Assembly: GCA_024640485.1 (NCBI GenBank)
Contig: JAHEEY010000099.1
Span: forward strand, 1-11,966
Source of the DNA: Chloroflexota bacterium
GTDB taxonomy: Bacteria; Chloroflexota; Anaerolineae; Promineifilales; Promineifilaceae
Length of the DNA: 11,966 bases
Direction of reading: 5' to 3'
Below the pieces are notes generated by a model. It was not told where the DNA came from, did not search any database, and saw nothing but the letters and a program-made list of their open reading frames with translations. Shown here one piece after another: positions 1-6,040 of the stretch; the first letter of the stretch is position 1, and the number at the start of each line of letters is the position of its first letter. Made by a program: the position numbers and the translations under genes.

Positions 1-161
1 TGGTTCAGCCGCTGCAGCAGATAGCGGCGGGCCGGGCGGCCGTCCATCTGCCGGCTGACCACGTAGGTATCATGGATGTGGCCCAGGCCGTATGGCTCGG
101 CCAGTAGGGGCCGACCGGCCATCTGGAAGCCGGCGGCAGCCTGCTCCGCGGTAAGTGCCAT
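1..161 (-). CDS. NahK-like sugar kinase (APH-fold phosphotransferase), N-terminal part only
   Basis: The first 53 codons of a gene that runs off the left edge of the window; its C-terminal part is missing. It begins MALTAEQAAAGFQMAG and contains YGLGHIHDTYVV (residues 24-35) followed by RRYLLQRLN (45-53). This glycine-rich loop and the following beta strand match the ATP-binding start of N-acetylhexosamine 1-kinase (NahK)-type enzymes of the aminoglycoside-phosphotransferase fold. Those enzymes phosphorylate the anomeric carbon of N-acetylhexosamines in the cytoplasm. The ATG overlaps the stop of the upstream nucleotidyltransferase by one base (TGATG), so the two are almost certainly translationally coupled. 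A kinase making a sugar 1-phosphate beside an enzyme that activates sugar 1-phosphates is a sensible pair. The catalytic loop lies outside the window, so the exact substrate cannot be judged; other APH-fold kinases remain possible. Confidence 0.75.
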   Translation of the reverse strand, partial: MALTAEQAAAGFQMAGRPLLAEPYGLGHIHDTYVVSRQMDGRPARRYLLQRLN

Positions 162-1102
162 CAGCGGCTCCACAGGGCAGCGGGGTAGATCCCCTGCTCC
201 ACCAGCCGGGCCATGGATGCTTTGACCCTGGGCTTGTCCTGCTGGTAAGTCACCCCATACCATTGGTCGTCGGTGGACAGTACCTTCACCTGGGTAGTCC
301 CATCGGCGATCATCTCCTTGACCACCCCGGGCAGGAAATATTCGGCGGTATCGATATTCGCGGCGCTTCTTTCCAGAAAGGAGCCGAAGCGGGTGGTGAG
401 CTGCGGGAGGATCTGTGGGCCAAATCCCCAAAGGTTCATAGAGACGACGGTGTCGTCGGCAAGGTCGACCCACAAGCCGCTCTGATCATCCAGGTACTGG
501 ATCCCTTCGGGCCGCCGTTCAATCCGGGTGCGCTCGTCGATGTCCAGCAGGCAGCCGCCCCTATCGACCCGACAGACGCCGCGGGAGACGTAGCCGTGTT
601 CGGAGACGGTGTTGGCCAATCGAAAGCCGACCATGCTGGCGTCCACCAGCCCAGCGGCATCCGCCGCGGTCAGATGATCGGCCAACAGCTGGTAGCTGTT
701 CTGCCCATAGTAATCGTCGGCATTGATCACCGCGAACGGGGAATCGACCACCTCCCGGGCAGCCATGACGGCGTGGGCGGTGCCCCACGGCTTTTGACGG
801 CTGGGCGGCAGTTTGTAGCCTTCAGGGAGATCATCCAAGTCCTGATACACGTAGCCGGTCTGGATTTGCCGTTCGATCCGCCTGCCGATGGCCTCGCGAA
901 AGGCGGCATCGATTTTGCGGTTGATCACAAACAGTACCTGGGTGAACCCCGCCTTCAAGGCGTCATAAATGGAATAGTCAATGATCAGCTCGCCGCTGGG
1001 GCCGACGGGGTCGATCTGTTTCAAGCCGCCGTATCGGCTGCCGGCGCCTGCCGCCAACACGACTAGGGTCAGCTTGGGGGATAGGTGCGTGGTTGTAGAC
1101 AT
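161..1102 (-). CDS. Sugar-phosphate nucleotidyltransferase (NTP_transferase family)
   Basis: A 313-residue cytoplasmic protein with the GT-A Rossmann-like nucleotidyltransferase fold. It is expected to join an NTP and a sugar 1-phosphate into an NDP-sugar and pyrophosphate. Visible motifs: LVVLAAGAGSRYGGLKQ (residues 13-29), the nucleotide-binding G-X-G-T/S-R loop with its lysine; KPWGTAHAV (104-112), typical of the base/phosphate-contacting segment; INADDYYG (126-133), with the metal-binding aspartate; SMNLWGF (221-227); and WYGVTYQQDKPRV (281-293). Length fits the family. The ATG at 1102 follows a good ribosome site (AAGGAAGAG) about five bases upstream. It is the first gene of a pair with the NahK-like kinase at 1-161, sharing a TGATG overlap. 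A promoter (1193-1222) and palindrome (1143-1161) precede it. The specific sugar and nucleotide are not visible from the sequence; this subfamily is often found beside NahK-like kinases. Confidence 0.85.
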   Translation of the reverse strand: MSTTTHLSPKLTLVVLAAGAGSRYGGLKQIDPVGPSGELIIDYSIYDALKAGFTQVLFVINRKIDAAFREAIGRRIERQIQTGYVYQDLDDLPEGYKLPPSRQKPWGTAHAVMAAREVVDSPFAVINADDYYGQNSYQLLADHLTAADAAGLVDASMVGFRLANTVSEHGYVSRGVCRVDRGGCLLDIDERTRIERRPEGIQYLDDQSGLWVDLADDTVVSMNLWGFGPQILPQLTTRFGSFLERSAANIDTAEYFLPGVVKEMIADGTTQVKVLSTDDQWYGVTYQQDKPRVKASMARLVEQGIYPAALWSR

Positions 1103-1142
1103 TCGCTCTTCCTTGGTCCTGTTTTGATCTCGCGGTCAGCAG

Positions 1143-1161
1143 CGGAGAACTCAGTTCTCCG
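1143..1161. promoter_or_regulatory. Perfect 19-bp palindrome (operator or leader hairpin)
   Basis: CGGAGAACTCAGTTCTCCG is a perfect inverted repeat: 9-base arms around a single central C. It lies between the predicted minus-strand promoter (1193-1222) and the nucleotidyltransferase ATG (1102), roughly 25-43 bases downstream of the expected transcript start. That position suits a repressor operator acting as a roadblock, or a hairpin in the 5' leader. No T-run follows on either strand, so a terminator is unlikely. A dispersed palindromic repeat cannot be excluded. Confidence 0.6.
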
Positions 1162-1192
1162 GTCGAATAGCGTGAAGCAATCGGGTCCGCCA

Positions 1193-1222
1193 ATTGTAGC
1201 GGAAATGATGGTTTGATGACAG
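1193..1222 (-). promoter_or_regulatory. Predicted sigma70-type promoter for the nucleotidyltransferase-kinase pair
   Basis: On the minus strand, CTGTCA (1222-1217, 4 of 6 consensus bases) and TACAAT (1198-1193, 5 of 6) are 18 bases apart. Transcription would begin near 1186 and give a leader of about 85 bases that includes the palindrome at 1143-1161. Found by eye. Confidence 0.45.
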
Positions 1223-1299
1223 GGCGCCGGCTGGGGCGATGGCGGCCCAACCAGCGCCGCGGGCGCGGCGAAATGGGAGGTTCATAAATCAGAAAACGC

Positions 1300-1328
1300 T
1301 TGTCAACTTGTCTTGATGGTGATATAAG
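1300..1328 (+). promoter_or_regulatory. Predicted sigma70-type promoter for the transporter operon
   Basis: TTGTCA (1300-1305, 5 of 6 consensus) and TATAAG (1323-1328, 5 of 6) are separated by exactly 17 bases. This is the best promoter match in the intergenic region. Transcription would begin near 1335, leaving a leader of about 395 bases before the binding-protein gene. The -35 element lies within a direct repeat of CTTGTC (1299-1304 and 1307-1312, 8-base period), which could be part of a regulator site. Confidence 0.55.
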
Positions 1329-1438
1329 TCATAAATATGGCTGATCACATTACGTTCACTTGCCAGGTCAGCATGATAGACAGAGACAGCGCCCCCCGTT
1401 CTTAAGCCAATTACCGCTGTCACACTCACTCTGCAATT

Positions 1439-1453
1439 AATCGGCTTCCGATT
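1439..1453. promoter_or_regulatory. 15-bp inverted repeat, possible operator
   Basis: AATCGG-ctt-CCGATT has perfect six-base arms around three bases. It is compact enough to be a protein-binding half-site pair or a small RNA hairpin, about 105 bases after the predicted transcript start. No second copy was seen in the window. Confidence 0.3.
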
Positions 1454-1718
1454 TCGACCATTGCTGGCGGCAAAGGCTGCCGCTGATGAGCAAACAGCTA
1501 ACTACCACTGCCATACCGGGCCAACATCAACATGCGCGGCTTCATAAAATTGCCCAGCTTTTAATACCATAGGAGGTGAGGATCGATAACCCACAATTCG
1601 TAATACGACAACGAGTTATTTGATGCGACTTATTGGTTTGATGGTGCAGCAATCGGGCACGGCGACCACCTGGGGGAGGCCCGTCGCCTAATACCGAGTT
1701 TCGCAGCACGGTAGAAAT

Positions 1719-1724
1719 AGGAGG
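1719..1724 (+). promoter_or_regulatory. Ribosome binding site that supports the GTG start at 1730
   Basis: AGGAGG is a perfect Shine-Dalgarno core, five bases before the GTG at 1730. There is no competing ATG nearby in frame, so the GTG start is well supported and initiation should be strong, as expected for an abundant binding protein. Confidence 0.8.
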
Positions 1725-1729
1725 AGAAC

Positions 1730-3451
1730 GTGAAAAAAGAGAAAATTACCCAGAAAGAGATGGAAGATGTCCATGTCTTGATCCCCGGAGCATACCAGCA
1801 ATTGAAGAATGGCGTCATCAGCCGGCGCGAATTTATGCGAATGGCAACCTTGCTGGGCATGTCAGCCGGTGTAGCCACATTTGCAGCCGCCTGTGCCAGC
1901 AATGAAGAGCCGGAAGCGACGGCGACCGCCGTGCCCGTGGCAGACGAGCCAGCCGCAGCCGCGACTGAAGCACCGGCAGACACCGGCGGCATCAAACGAG
2001 GCGGCACCCTGACCAAGTCGATGCAGCTGCAGCTGCTGGACCATCCCGCCCGCCTTTCCTGGGTTGAAGGCGCCAATATCGTACGCCAATTTGGCGAGTA
2101 TTTAACTGAGACCGGCAGCGACAACATCACTCGTCCCTATCTCCTGGAGAAATGGGAAGTCAGCGATGATGTCAAAACCTGGGACCTGTTCCTGCGCAAA
2201 GGGATTAAGTTCAATAATGGGGATGAGTTCACCGCGGATGATGTCATGTTCACCTTCGGCGAATGGCTCAATCCTGATGTTGGCTCCTCGATGCTGGGCC
2301 TGCTCTCCTACCTGGATGGCATGGACAGCGTCGAGAAAGTCGATGATTATCAGGTTCGCCTCAACCTGAACGCCGCCAACATCGGCGTGCCGGAGCATCT
2401 GTTCCACTACCCGGCCATCGTCCTGCATCGGGACTTCGGCGGCGACATCATCAAACAGCCGGTGGGCACCGGTGCCTTCACCTTGGTGGAATACGCGGAA
2501 GGCGAACGGGCCGTGTTCAAGCGGCGCGAAGATTATTGGCAGAATGGCGCCGACGGCCAACCGCTGCCCTATTTGGATGAAATCATCTATGTCTCGACCG
2601 ACAAAGATGCCGGCACCGCCGCGCTGCAGTCCGGTCAGGTAGACTCCATGTACGATCCCCGCCCCACCGATTTCCAGGCATTGAAAGATGTACCTGGTTT
2701 GACCGTAAGGGCAGCCAGCACCGCCCAGGCGTTGATCCTGCGCATGCGCGTCGATCTGGCCCCGTGGGATGACAACCGGGTCCGGACAGCGCTGAAGAAA
2801 TGCCAGGACCGGGCCAAGATCCTGCAGCTGGCTTACTTCGGCGAAGGCGATCTCTCCATCGATGCCCATGTCGCCCCGGTACATCCGGAGTATTGCGAAA
2901 AAGAAATCCCGGCATATGATCCCGAGGGCGCCAAGGCGCTGTTGGAAGAGTACGCCGCTGAGAAGGGGCTGACCCTGCCCTTGAAGGTTACCCTGGCCAC
3001 CAAAAACGACCAGGCCGAACCGGAAATCGCTCAGGCATTGAAGGAGTTGGCCATCCCAGGTGGTTTTGACATCAGCCTGGACATCACCGATCCATCCGGT
3101 TATTGGGACCGCTGGACCGAAGTCGACCTGGGGATCACCTCCTGGACCCACCGTCCTTTGGGCACCATGGTGCTGCCGCTGGCATACACCAAAGAGTCCA
3201 TCGGCGCCTGGAATGAGACCCGCTGGTTCGACGATGAGTTCGAAGAGCTGCTGCGGCAGGCAGAAGGCACCCTGGATGTGGAAGCACGCCGGGCGCTGAT
3301 GTGCCAGATCGAAGAGATCATGCAAGAGCGCGGCCCCATCGGCAACTGCTTCTGGAAGAGCGTCTGGAACATCACCGCCTCCAAATTCCAGAACATCAAG
3401 CCTCATCCAACCGCCTACGATCTACTCTACGACGTTTGGATCGACGCATAG
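1730..3451 (+). CDS. Family-5 extracellular solute-binding lipoprotein of an Opp/Dpp-type ABC importer
   Basis: A 573-residue protein that should capture the substrate outside the membrane and hand it to the permeases at 3683-5997. The N-terminus carries about 30 cytoplasmic residues, then a twin-arginine motif SRREFM (31-36), a hydrophobic stretch (about 37-54) and a lipobox-like FAAAC with Cys55 as the lipidation site. Export is therefore by Tat, with membrane anchoring. An Ala/Glu/Pro-rich linker (56-88) follows, then the SBP_bac_5 fold: LEKWEVSDDVKTWDLFLRKG (140-159), DEFTADDVMFTF (166-177) and PVGTGAFTLVEY (245-256) are typical. Length is normal for the family. Family-5 proteins bind peptides, nickel, opines or oligosaccharides, and the sequence does not tell which. 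It starts with GTG behind a perfect ribosome site and is followed by a strong hairpin (3465-3497), which may give it a higher message level than the permeases. Confidence 0.9.
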   Translation: MKKEKITQKEMEDVHVLIPGAYQQLKNGVISRREFMRMATLLGMSAGVATFAAACASNEEPEATATAVPVADEPAAAATEAPADTGGIKRGGTLTKSMQLQLLDHPARLSWVEGANIVRQFGEYLTETGSDNITRPYLLEKWEVSDDVKTWDLFLRKGIKFNNGDEFTADDVMFTFGEWLNPDVGSSMLGLLSYLDGMDSVEKVDDYQVRLNLNAANIGVPEHLFHYPAIVLHRDFGGDIIKQPVGTGAFTLVEYAEGERAVFKRREDYWQNGADGQPLPYLDEIIYVSTDKDAGTAALQSGQVDSMYDPRPTDFQALKDVPGLTVRAASTAQALILRMRVDLAPWDDNRVRTALKKCQDRAKILQLAYFGEGDLSIDAHVAPVHPEYCEKEIPAYDPEGAKALLEEYAAEKGLTLPLKVTLATKNDQAEPEIAQALKELAIPGGFDISLDITDPSGYWDRWTEVDLGITSWTHRPLGTMVLPLAYTKESIGAWNETRWFDDEFEELLRQAEGTLDVEARRALMCQIEEIMQERGPIGNCFWKSVWNITASKFQNIKPHPTAYDLLYDVWIDA

Positions 3452-3464
3452 GATTTTAATCTAC

Positions 3465-3497
3465 GAACCGGCCTGCCGCGAGATGGCAGGCCGGTTC
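3465..3497 (+). terminator. Strong hairpin after the binding-protein gene (attenuator or message stabiliser)
   Basis: GAACCGGCCTGCC (3465-3477) and GGCAGGCCGGTTC (3485-3497) form a perfect 13-bp G+C-rich stem with a 7-base loop, starting 14 bases after the stop codon. No T-tract follows, so it is not a textbook intrinsic terminator. In importer operons such hairpins commonly protect the binding-protein message and reduce read-through into the permeases. That role is inferred here. Confidence 0.65.
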
Positions 3498-3589
3498 ATC
3501 CAGCTATCCGCTACCTTTAGAATCCAATCTCGACGGGCCCGGCCCGAGGTTCTGATATGGTCTCATCCAACTCGTTTGTAAGCTGGGTT

Positions 3590-3606
3590 CTGCCGTCCAT
3601 CGGCAG
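3590..3606 (+). other. Second hairpin in the gap before the permease gene
   Basis: CTGCCG-tccat-CGGCAG forms a perfect six-base stem with a five-base loop. Flanking GGTT (3586-3589) and AACC (3613-3616) could extend it after a six-base bulge. It lies in the 231-base gap between the binding-protein and permease genes. No promoter could be seen in that gap, so the permeases probably depend on read-through from upstream. Confidence 0.35.
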
Positions 3607-3668
3607 GCCCGGAACCTGGCTCTTGTTTGTGCCGAACTGCCCCTGCACCGGTAAGAGTGGCTGACGCT

Positions 3669-3675
3669 GGGAGGA
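3669..3675 (+). promoter_or_regulatory. Ribosome binding site that selects ATG 3683 over TTG 3677
   Basis: GGGAGGA ends seven bases before the ATG at 3683, the usual distance. The in-frame TTG at 3677 would be only one base away, which is too close. The permease therefore most likely starts MARFLIRSV. Confidence 0.7.
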
Positions 3676-3682
3676 ATTGCTC

Positions 3683-4981
3683 ATGGCCCGATTTCTGATT
3701 CGCAGTGTTATCTCCACAATTGTTACGATCCTGTTGGTCTCGATGGCCCTCTTCTTTCTGCTGGAAGTAGGCAGCGGCGATATCACCGTCAAAATCCTGG
3801 GCGTCTTCGCCACCCCGGAACAGCGGGCCTCCTATCGGGCACAATTAGGACTTGATGCTTCGCCATGGCAGCGATATTTGGACTGGCTGATCGGCAATGA
3901 CACCCGGGCCGAGTCGGAGGTTGGCTACCAGCTTTCGGCGGTGGCGAATCCGCAGACCGGCGAGAAAGAGTGGTGGGCGGATGTCGACGGCACCCTGACC
4001 CAATGGAGTCTAGAGGATGGGGTGCTGGTAGTGCTCCACCGTCTGGAAGACGGCTCTTCAATGCCGGCTGACCAGCAGGTGGTCTGGTCTGTAGGCAGCA
4101 ACGGGGAAGAGTATTTCTGGGGAGTAGACAACAAGAACAATGCCGTCAAATGGGTGCAGGGTGAAGGGGAAGAGGTGTGGGTGCTGACCAAAGCGGGAAT
4201 GCGAAAAGAAGGGAACGGCCCGCAGGAGTATATCCCGCTGCGCAAAGGGCTGCTGCGGGGTGATGCCGGCAAATCGCTGCAGTACGGCCGTCCGGTGGCG
4301 GTTACCCTGCTGCCGCGTATCCGCAACACCTTTGTTCTAGCTGGGGTCGCCTTCATGGTGGTGATGCCGCTGGCGCTGTTCCTGGGGATCATCGCCGGCA
4401 TCAATGAAGGCAAGCCGCTGGACCGGATCATCTCCATCGCCAGCCTGGGGGCGACGGCGACCCCGGAATTCGTTACCGGTATCTTCTTGATTTTGATCTT
4501 CGGTATCTGGCTGAAGTGGCTGCCGGCGGTGGCGATCTTTACCTCGGCGGATGCCATCTTCACCGATCCACTGCTGATAGCGCTGCCGGTGATGACCCTG
4601 ACCGCGGTAGAGCTGGGCTACGTCGCCCGGATGACCCGGGCCAGTATGGTTGAGGTGATGGACTCGGCGTATGTGCGCACCGCCATCATCAAGGGGATGC
4701 CTTACCGGCGGGTGGTGCTTCGCCACGCGGTTCGCAACGCCCTGATGGCCCCGATCACGATCATCATGCTCCACGTCAACTGGCTCATCGGCGGGCTGGT
4801 GGTGGTGGAAGTCATTTTCGGCTATCCCGGACTGGGAAAATACATTTATGATGCCGCTATTTTTGGCGATTTCAGCGCCGTGGAAGCATCGGCAATGGTG
4901 ACGGTCACCATCGCCATCGCCACGCGCCTGCTGGGCGATCTGGCCTATACCTTCTTGAACCCGAGAATCCGGTATGCTTAG
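3683..4981 (+). CDS. DppB-type ABC transporter permease with a large outside-loop insertion
   Basis: A 432-residue inner-membrane permease, one half of the channel with the DppC-type protein at 5068. Usual DppB proteins have about 310-340 residues, so this is about 100 longer. It opens with a membrane segment (about 6-28), then the usual outside region LGLDASPWQRYLDWL (55-69), and the family hallmark LLRGDAGKSLQYGRPV (190-205). Between these two blocks lies an insertion (about 72-187), acidic and tryptophan-rich, which looks like a small beta domain. The core then continues with membrane segments near 217-240, 262-282, 296-316, 355-382 and 400-424. The coupling loop that contacts the ATPase is YVRTAIIKGMPYRRVVLRHA (330-349). 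The first segment should place the insertion outside the membrane, next to the binding protein. Start ATG 3683 was chosen by ribosome-site spacing. Family assignment is firm; the insertion's role is unknown. Confidence 0.9.
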   Translation: MARFLIRSVISTIVTILLVSMALFFLLEVGSGDITVKILGVFATPEQRASYRAQLGLDASPWQRYLDWLIGNDTRAESEVGYQLSAVANPQTGEKEWWADVDGTLTQWSLEDGVLVVLHRLEDGSSMPADQQVVWSVGSNGEEYFWGVDNKNNAVKWVQGEGEEVWVLTKAGMRKEGNGPQEYIPLRKGLLRGDAGKSLQYGRPVAVTLLPRIRNTFVLAGVAFMVVMPLALFLGIIAGINEGKPLDRIISIASLGATATPEFVTGIFLILIFGIWLKWLPAVAIFTSADAIFTDPLLIALPVMTLTAVELGYVARMTRASMVEVMDSAYVRTAIIKGMPYRRVVLRHAVRNALMAPITIIMLHVNWLIGGLVVVEVIFGYPGLGKYIYDAAIFGDFSAVEASAMVTVTIAIATRLLGDLAYTFLNPRIRYA

Positions 4982-5067
4982 CTGTCAACCAGCACTCATG
5001 CCCCGGACACTCATCAGCGCATCTGAGGGAATCGACAGCCGGTTCCACCTATTGCAAGGAGTCACTT

Positions 5068-5997
5068 GTGACGACAGCACAACCTGATGCCCAAGTCGTG
5101 CCAAAGCCATCCCGCCTGGGGCGCTGGTGGCGCGGCTTTTCGATTGTTCTTGAATCAAAGGTAGCTACCGTCGGTCTGGCGATGGTGCTGTTCTGGCTGA
5201 TCTTGGGGTTCGTCTCTCTTTTCTGGACCCCGTTCCAGCCAAATTCGTCCGATTTCATCCAGAATCTGTCCCCCAACGGCACCAACTGGCTGGGGACCGA
5301 TCATCTGGGCCGCGATATCCTGTCGCGGCTGATGAACGGCACCCAGGTGATTTTGCTGAAGACCCGGCTGCCGTGGGGAGAGGGCCAAATCTCTATCCCC
5401 GGCGGCGTCGCCCTGTGGGGGGTGTTCGGCTCCCTATCGCTGGGCGCTATCCTGGGCTTGAACGCCGGCTACCGCGGCGGCTGGTGGGACCAGGTGATCA
5501 TGCAGTTTCTGGATGCTCTAATCGCATTCCCCCGCATCGTCCTCTACCTGGTGGTTATCGCCGCCCTGGGCCAGGGAGACCTGGTGGTCATCCTGGCGAT
5601 TACCATTACCGGCGCCCCGGGGGTGGCCCGGCTGGCCCGCAGCCTGGCGATGGACATCAAGACCCGAGATTATATCCGGGCGGCTGAGACCCGGGGGGAA
5701 AGCGTCTGGTTCATCATGTTCCGGGAGATACTGCCCAACGCTCGCGGCCCTCTGCTGGTGGACGCCATGCTGCGGGTGGGGTACGCCATCTTCGCCATCG
5801 GCACCCTGGGTTTTCTGGGCATCGGGCTGCCGCCGCCAGACCCGGATTGGGGCAATATGGTCAACGAAGCCCGCCGCAACATTTTCACCAACCAGCTGGC
5901 GGTCATTTGGCCAGCCTTGGCGATCGCCACGCTGGTGATCGGCCTCAATCTGTTCGCTGACGGCCTGCGTGAGGAGATGACCCGCTACCAGAAATAG
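5068..5997 (+). CDS. DppC-type ABC transporter permease
   Basis: A 309-residue inner-membrane permease that pairs with the DppB-type protein. The N-terminal cytoplasmic tail (1-30) leads into a membrane segment (about 33-53). The hallmark NWLGTDHLGRDILSRLMNG (73-91), typical of OppC/DppC proteins, follows on the outside. A loop slightly longer than usual (92-115, with LPWGEGQISIPGG) precedes the second segment (about 115-132). The ATPase-coupling loop is DYIRAAETRGESVWFIMFRE (201-220), and the characteristic GTLGFLGIGLPPPDPDWG (245-262) comes next, then a last membrane segment (about 277-297). The GTG start at 5068 is supported by AAGGAG six bases upstream (5056-5061). The gene lies 86 bases after the first permease and 43 before the ATPase, in one operon. 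Substrate choice is set mainly by the binding protein and cannot be read here. Confidence 0.92.
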   Translation: MTTAQPDAQVVPKPSRLGRWWRGFSIVLESKVATVGLAMVLFWLILGFVSLFWTPFQPNSSDFIQNLSPNGTNWLGTDHLGRDILSRLMNGTQVILLKTRLPWGEGQISIPGGVALWGVFGSLSLGAILGLNAGYRGGWWDQVIMQFLDALIAFPRIVLYLVVIAALGQGDLVVILAITITGAPGVARLARSLAMDIKTRDYIRAAETRGESVWFIMFREILPNARGPLLVDAMLRVGYAIFAIGTLGFLGIGLPPPDPDWGNMVNEARRNIFTNQLAVIWPALAIATLVIGLNLFADGLREEMTRYQK

Positions 5998-6027
5998 GCG
6001 CATGGACAGCCAATCTCCCACTGTAGG

Positions 6028-6033
6028 AAAGGA
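6028..6033 (+). promoter_or_regulatory. Ribosome binding site that selects ATG 6041 over ATG 6002
   Basis: AAAGGA, part of AGGAAAGGA (6025-6033), ends seven bases before the ATG at 6041. The in-frame ATG at 6002 is only four bases after the permease stop and has no ribosome site of its own. The later start also gives an N-terminus (MSNSTTEAPKGAPVLKVE) that leads straight into the ABC domain. Confidence 0.65.
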
Positions 6034-6040
6034 TGCATGT

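Larger units (their letters stand above)
1335..1729 (+). other. Long structured 5' leader of the binding-protein gene
   Basis: No convincing gene lies in this stretch. It holds several inverted repeats: GACAGCG/CGCTGTC (1385-1391 and 1415-1421), AATCGG-ctt-CCGATT (1439-1453), GCGGCA-aaggc-TGCCGC (1467-1483) and GGCGAC/GTCGCC (1661-1666 and 1683-1688). A perfect Shine-Dalgarno sequence without a usual start codon stands at 1571-1579. It does not match any riboswitch class I recognise. The region may carry a cis-acting RNA or operators, or simply be A+T-richer spacer. Confidence 0.4.

Noticed and set aside
155..1066. Plus-strand open frame (303 codons) opposite the nucleotidyltransferase
   Set aside because: The minus strand encodes a well-conserved nucleotidyltransferase there; the plus-strand frame is its mirror and resembles nothing.
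1481..1500. CTGATGAG in the leader, like the core of a hammerhead ribozyme
   Set aside because: The required GAAA and the flanking stems are not present at the proper spacing; the eight bases alone are a chance match.
1622..1690. Possible 22-codon leader peptide starting MRLIGLMVQQ
   Set aside because: No ribosome site precedes the ATG, and the sequence shows no run of regulatory codons or other attenuator logic.
2102..3406. Long minus-strand open frame (434 codons) inside the binding-protein gene
   Set aside because: The plus-strand frame is a clear family-5 binding protein across the whole stretch. The antisense product shows no domain and lacks a ribosome site.
4981..5039. GCTGTC and GACAGC flanking the gap between the two permease genes
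   Set aside because: Only six bases pair across about 48 bases, with no intervening support, so a meaningful structure is doubtful.
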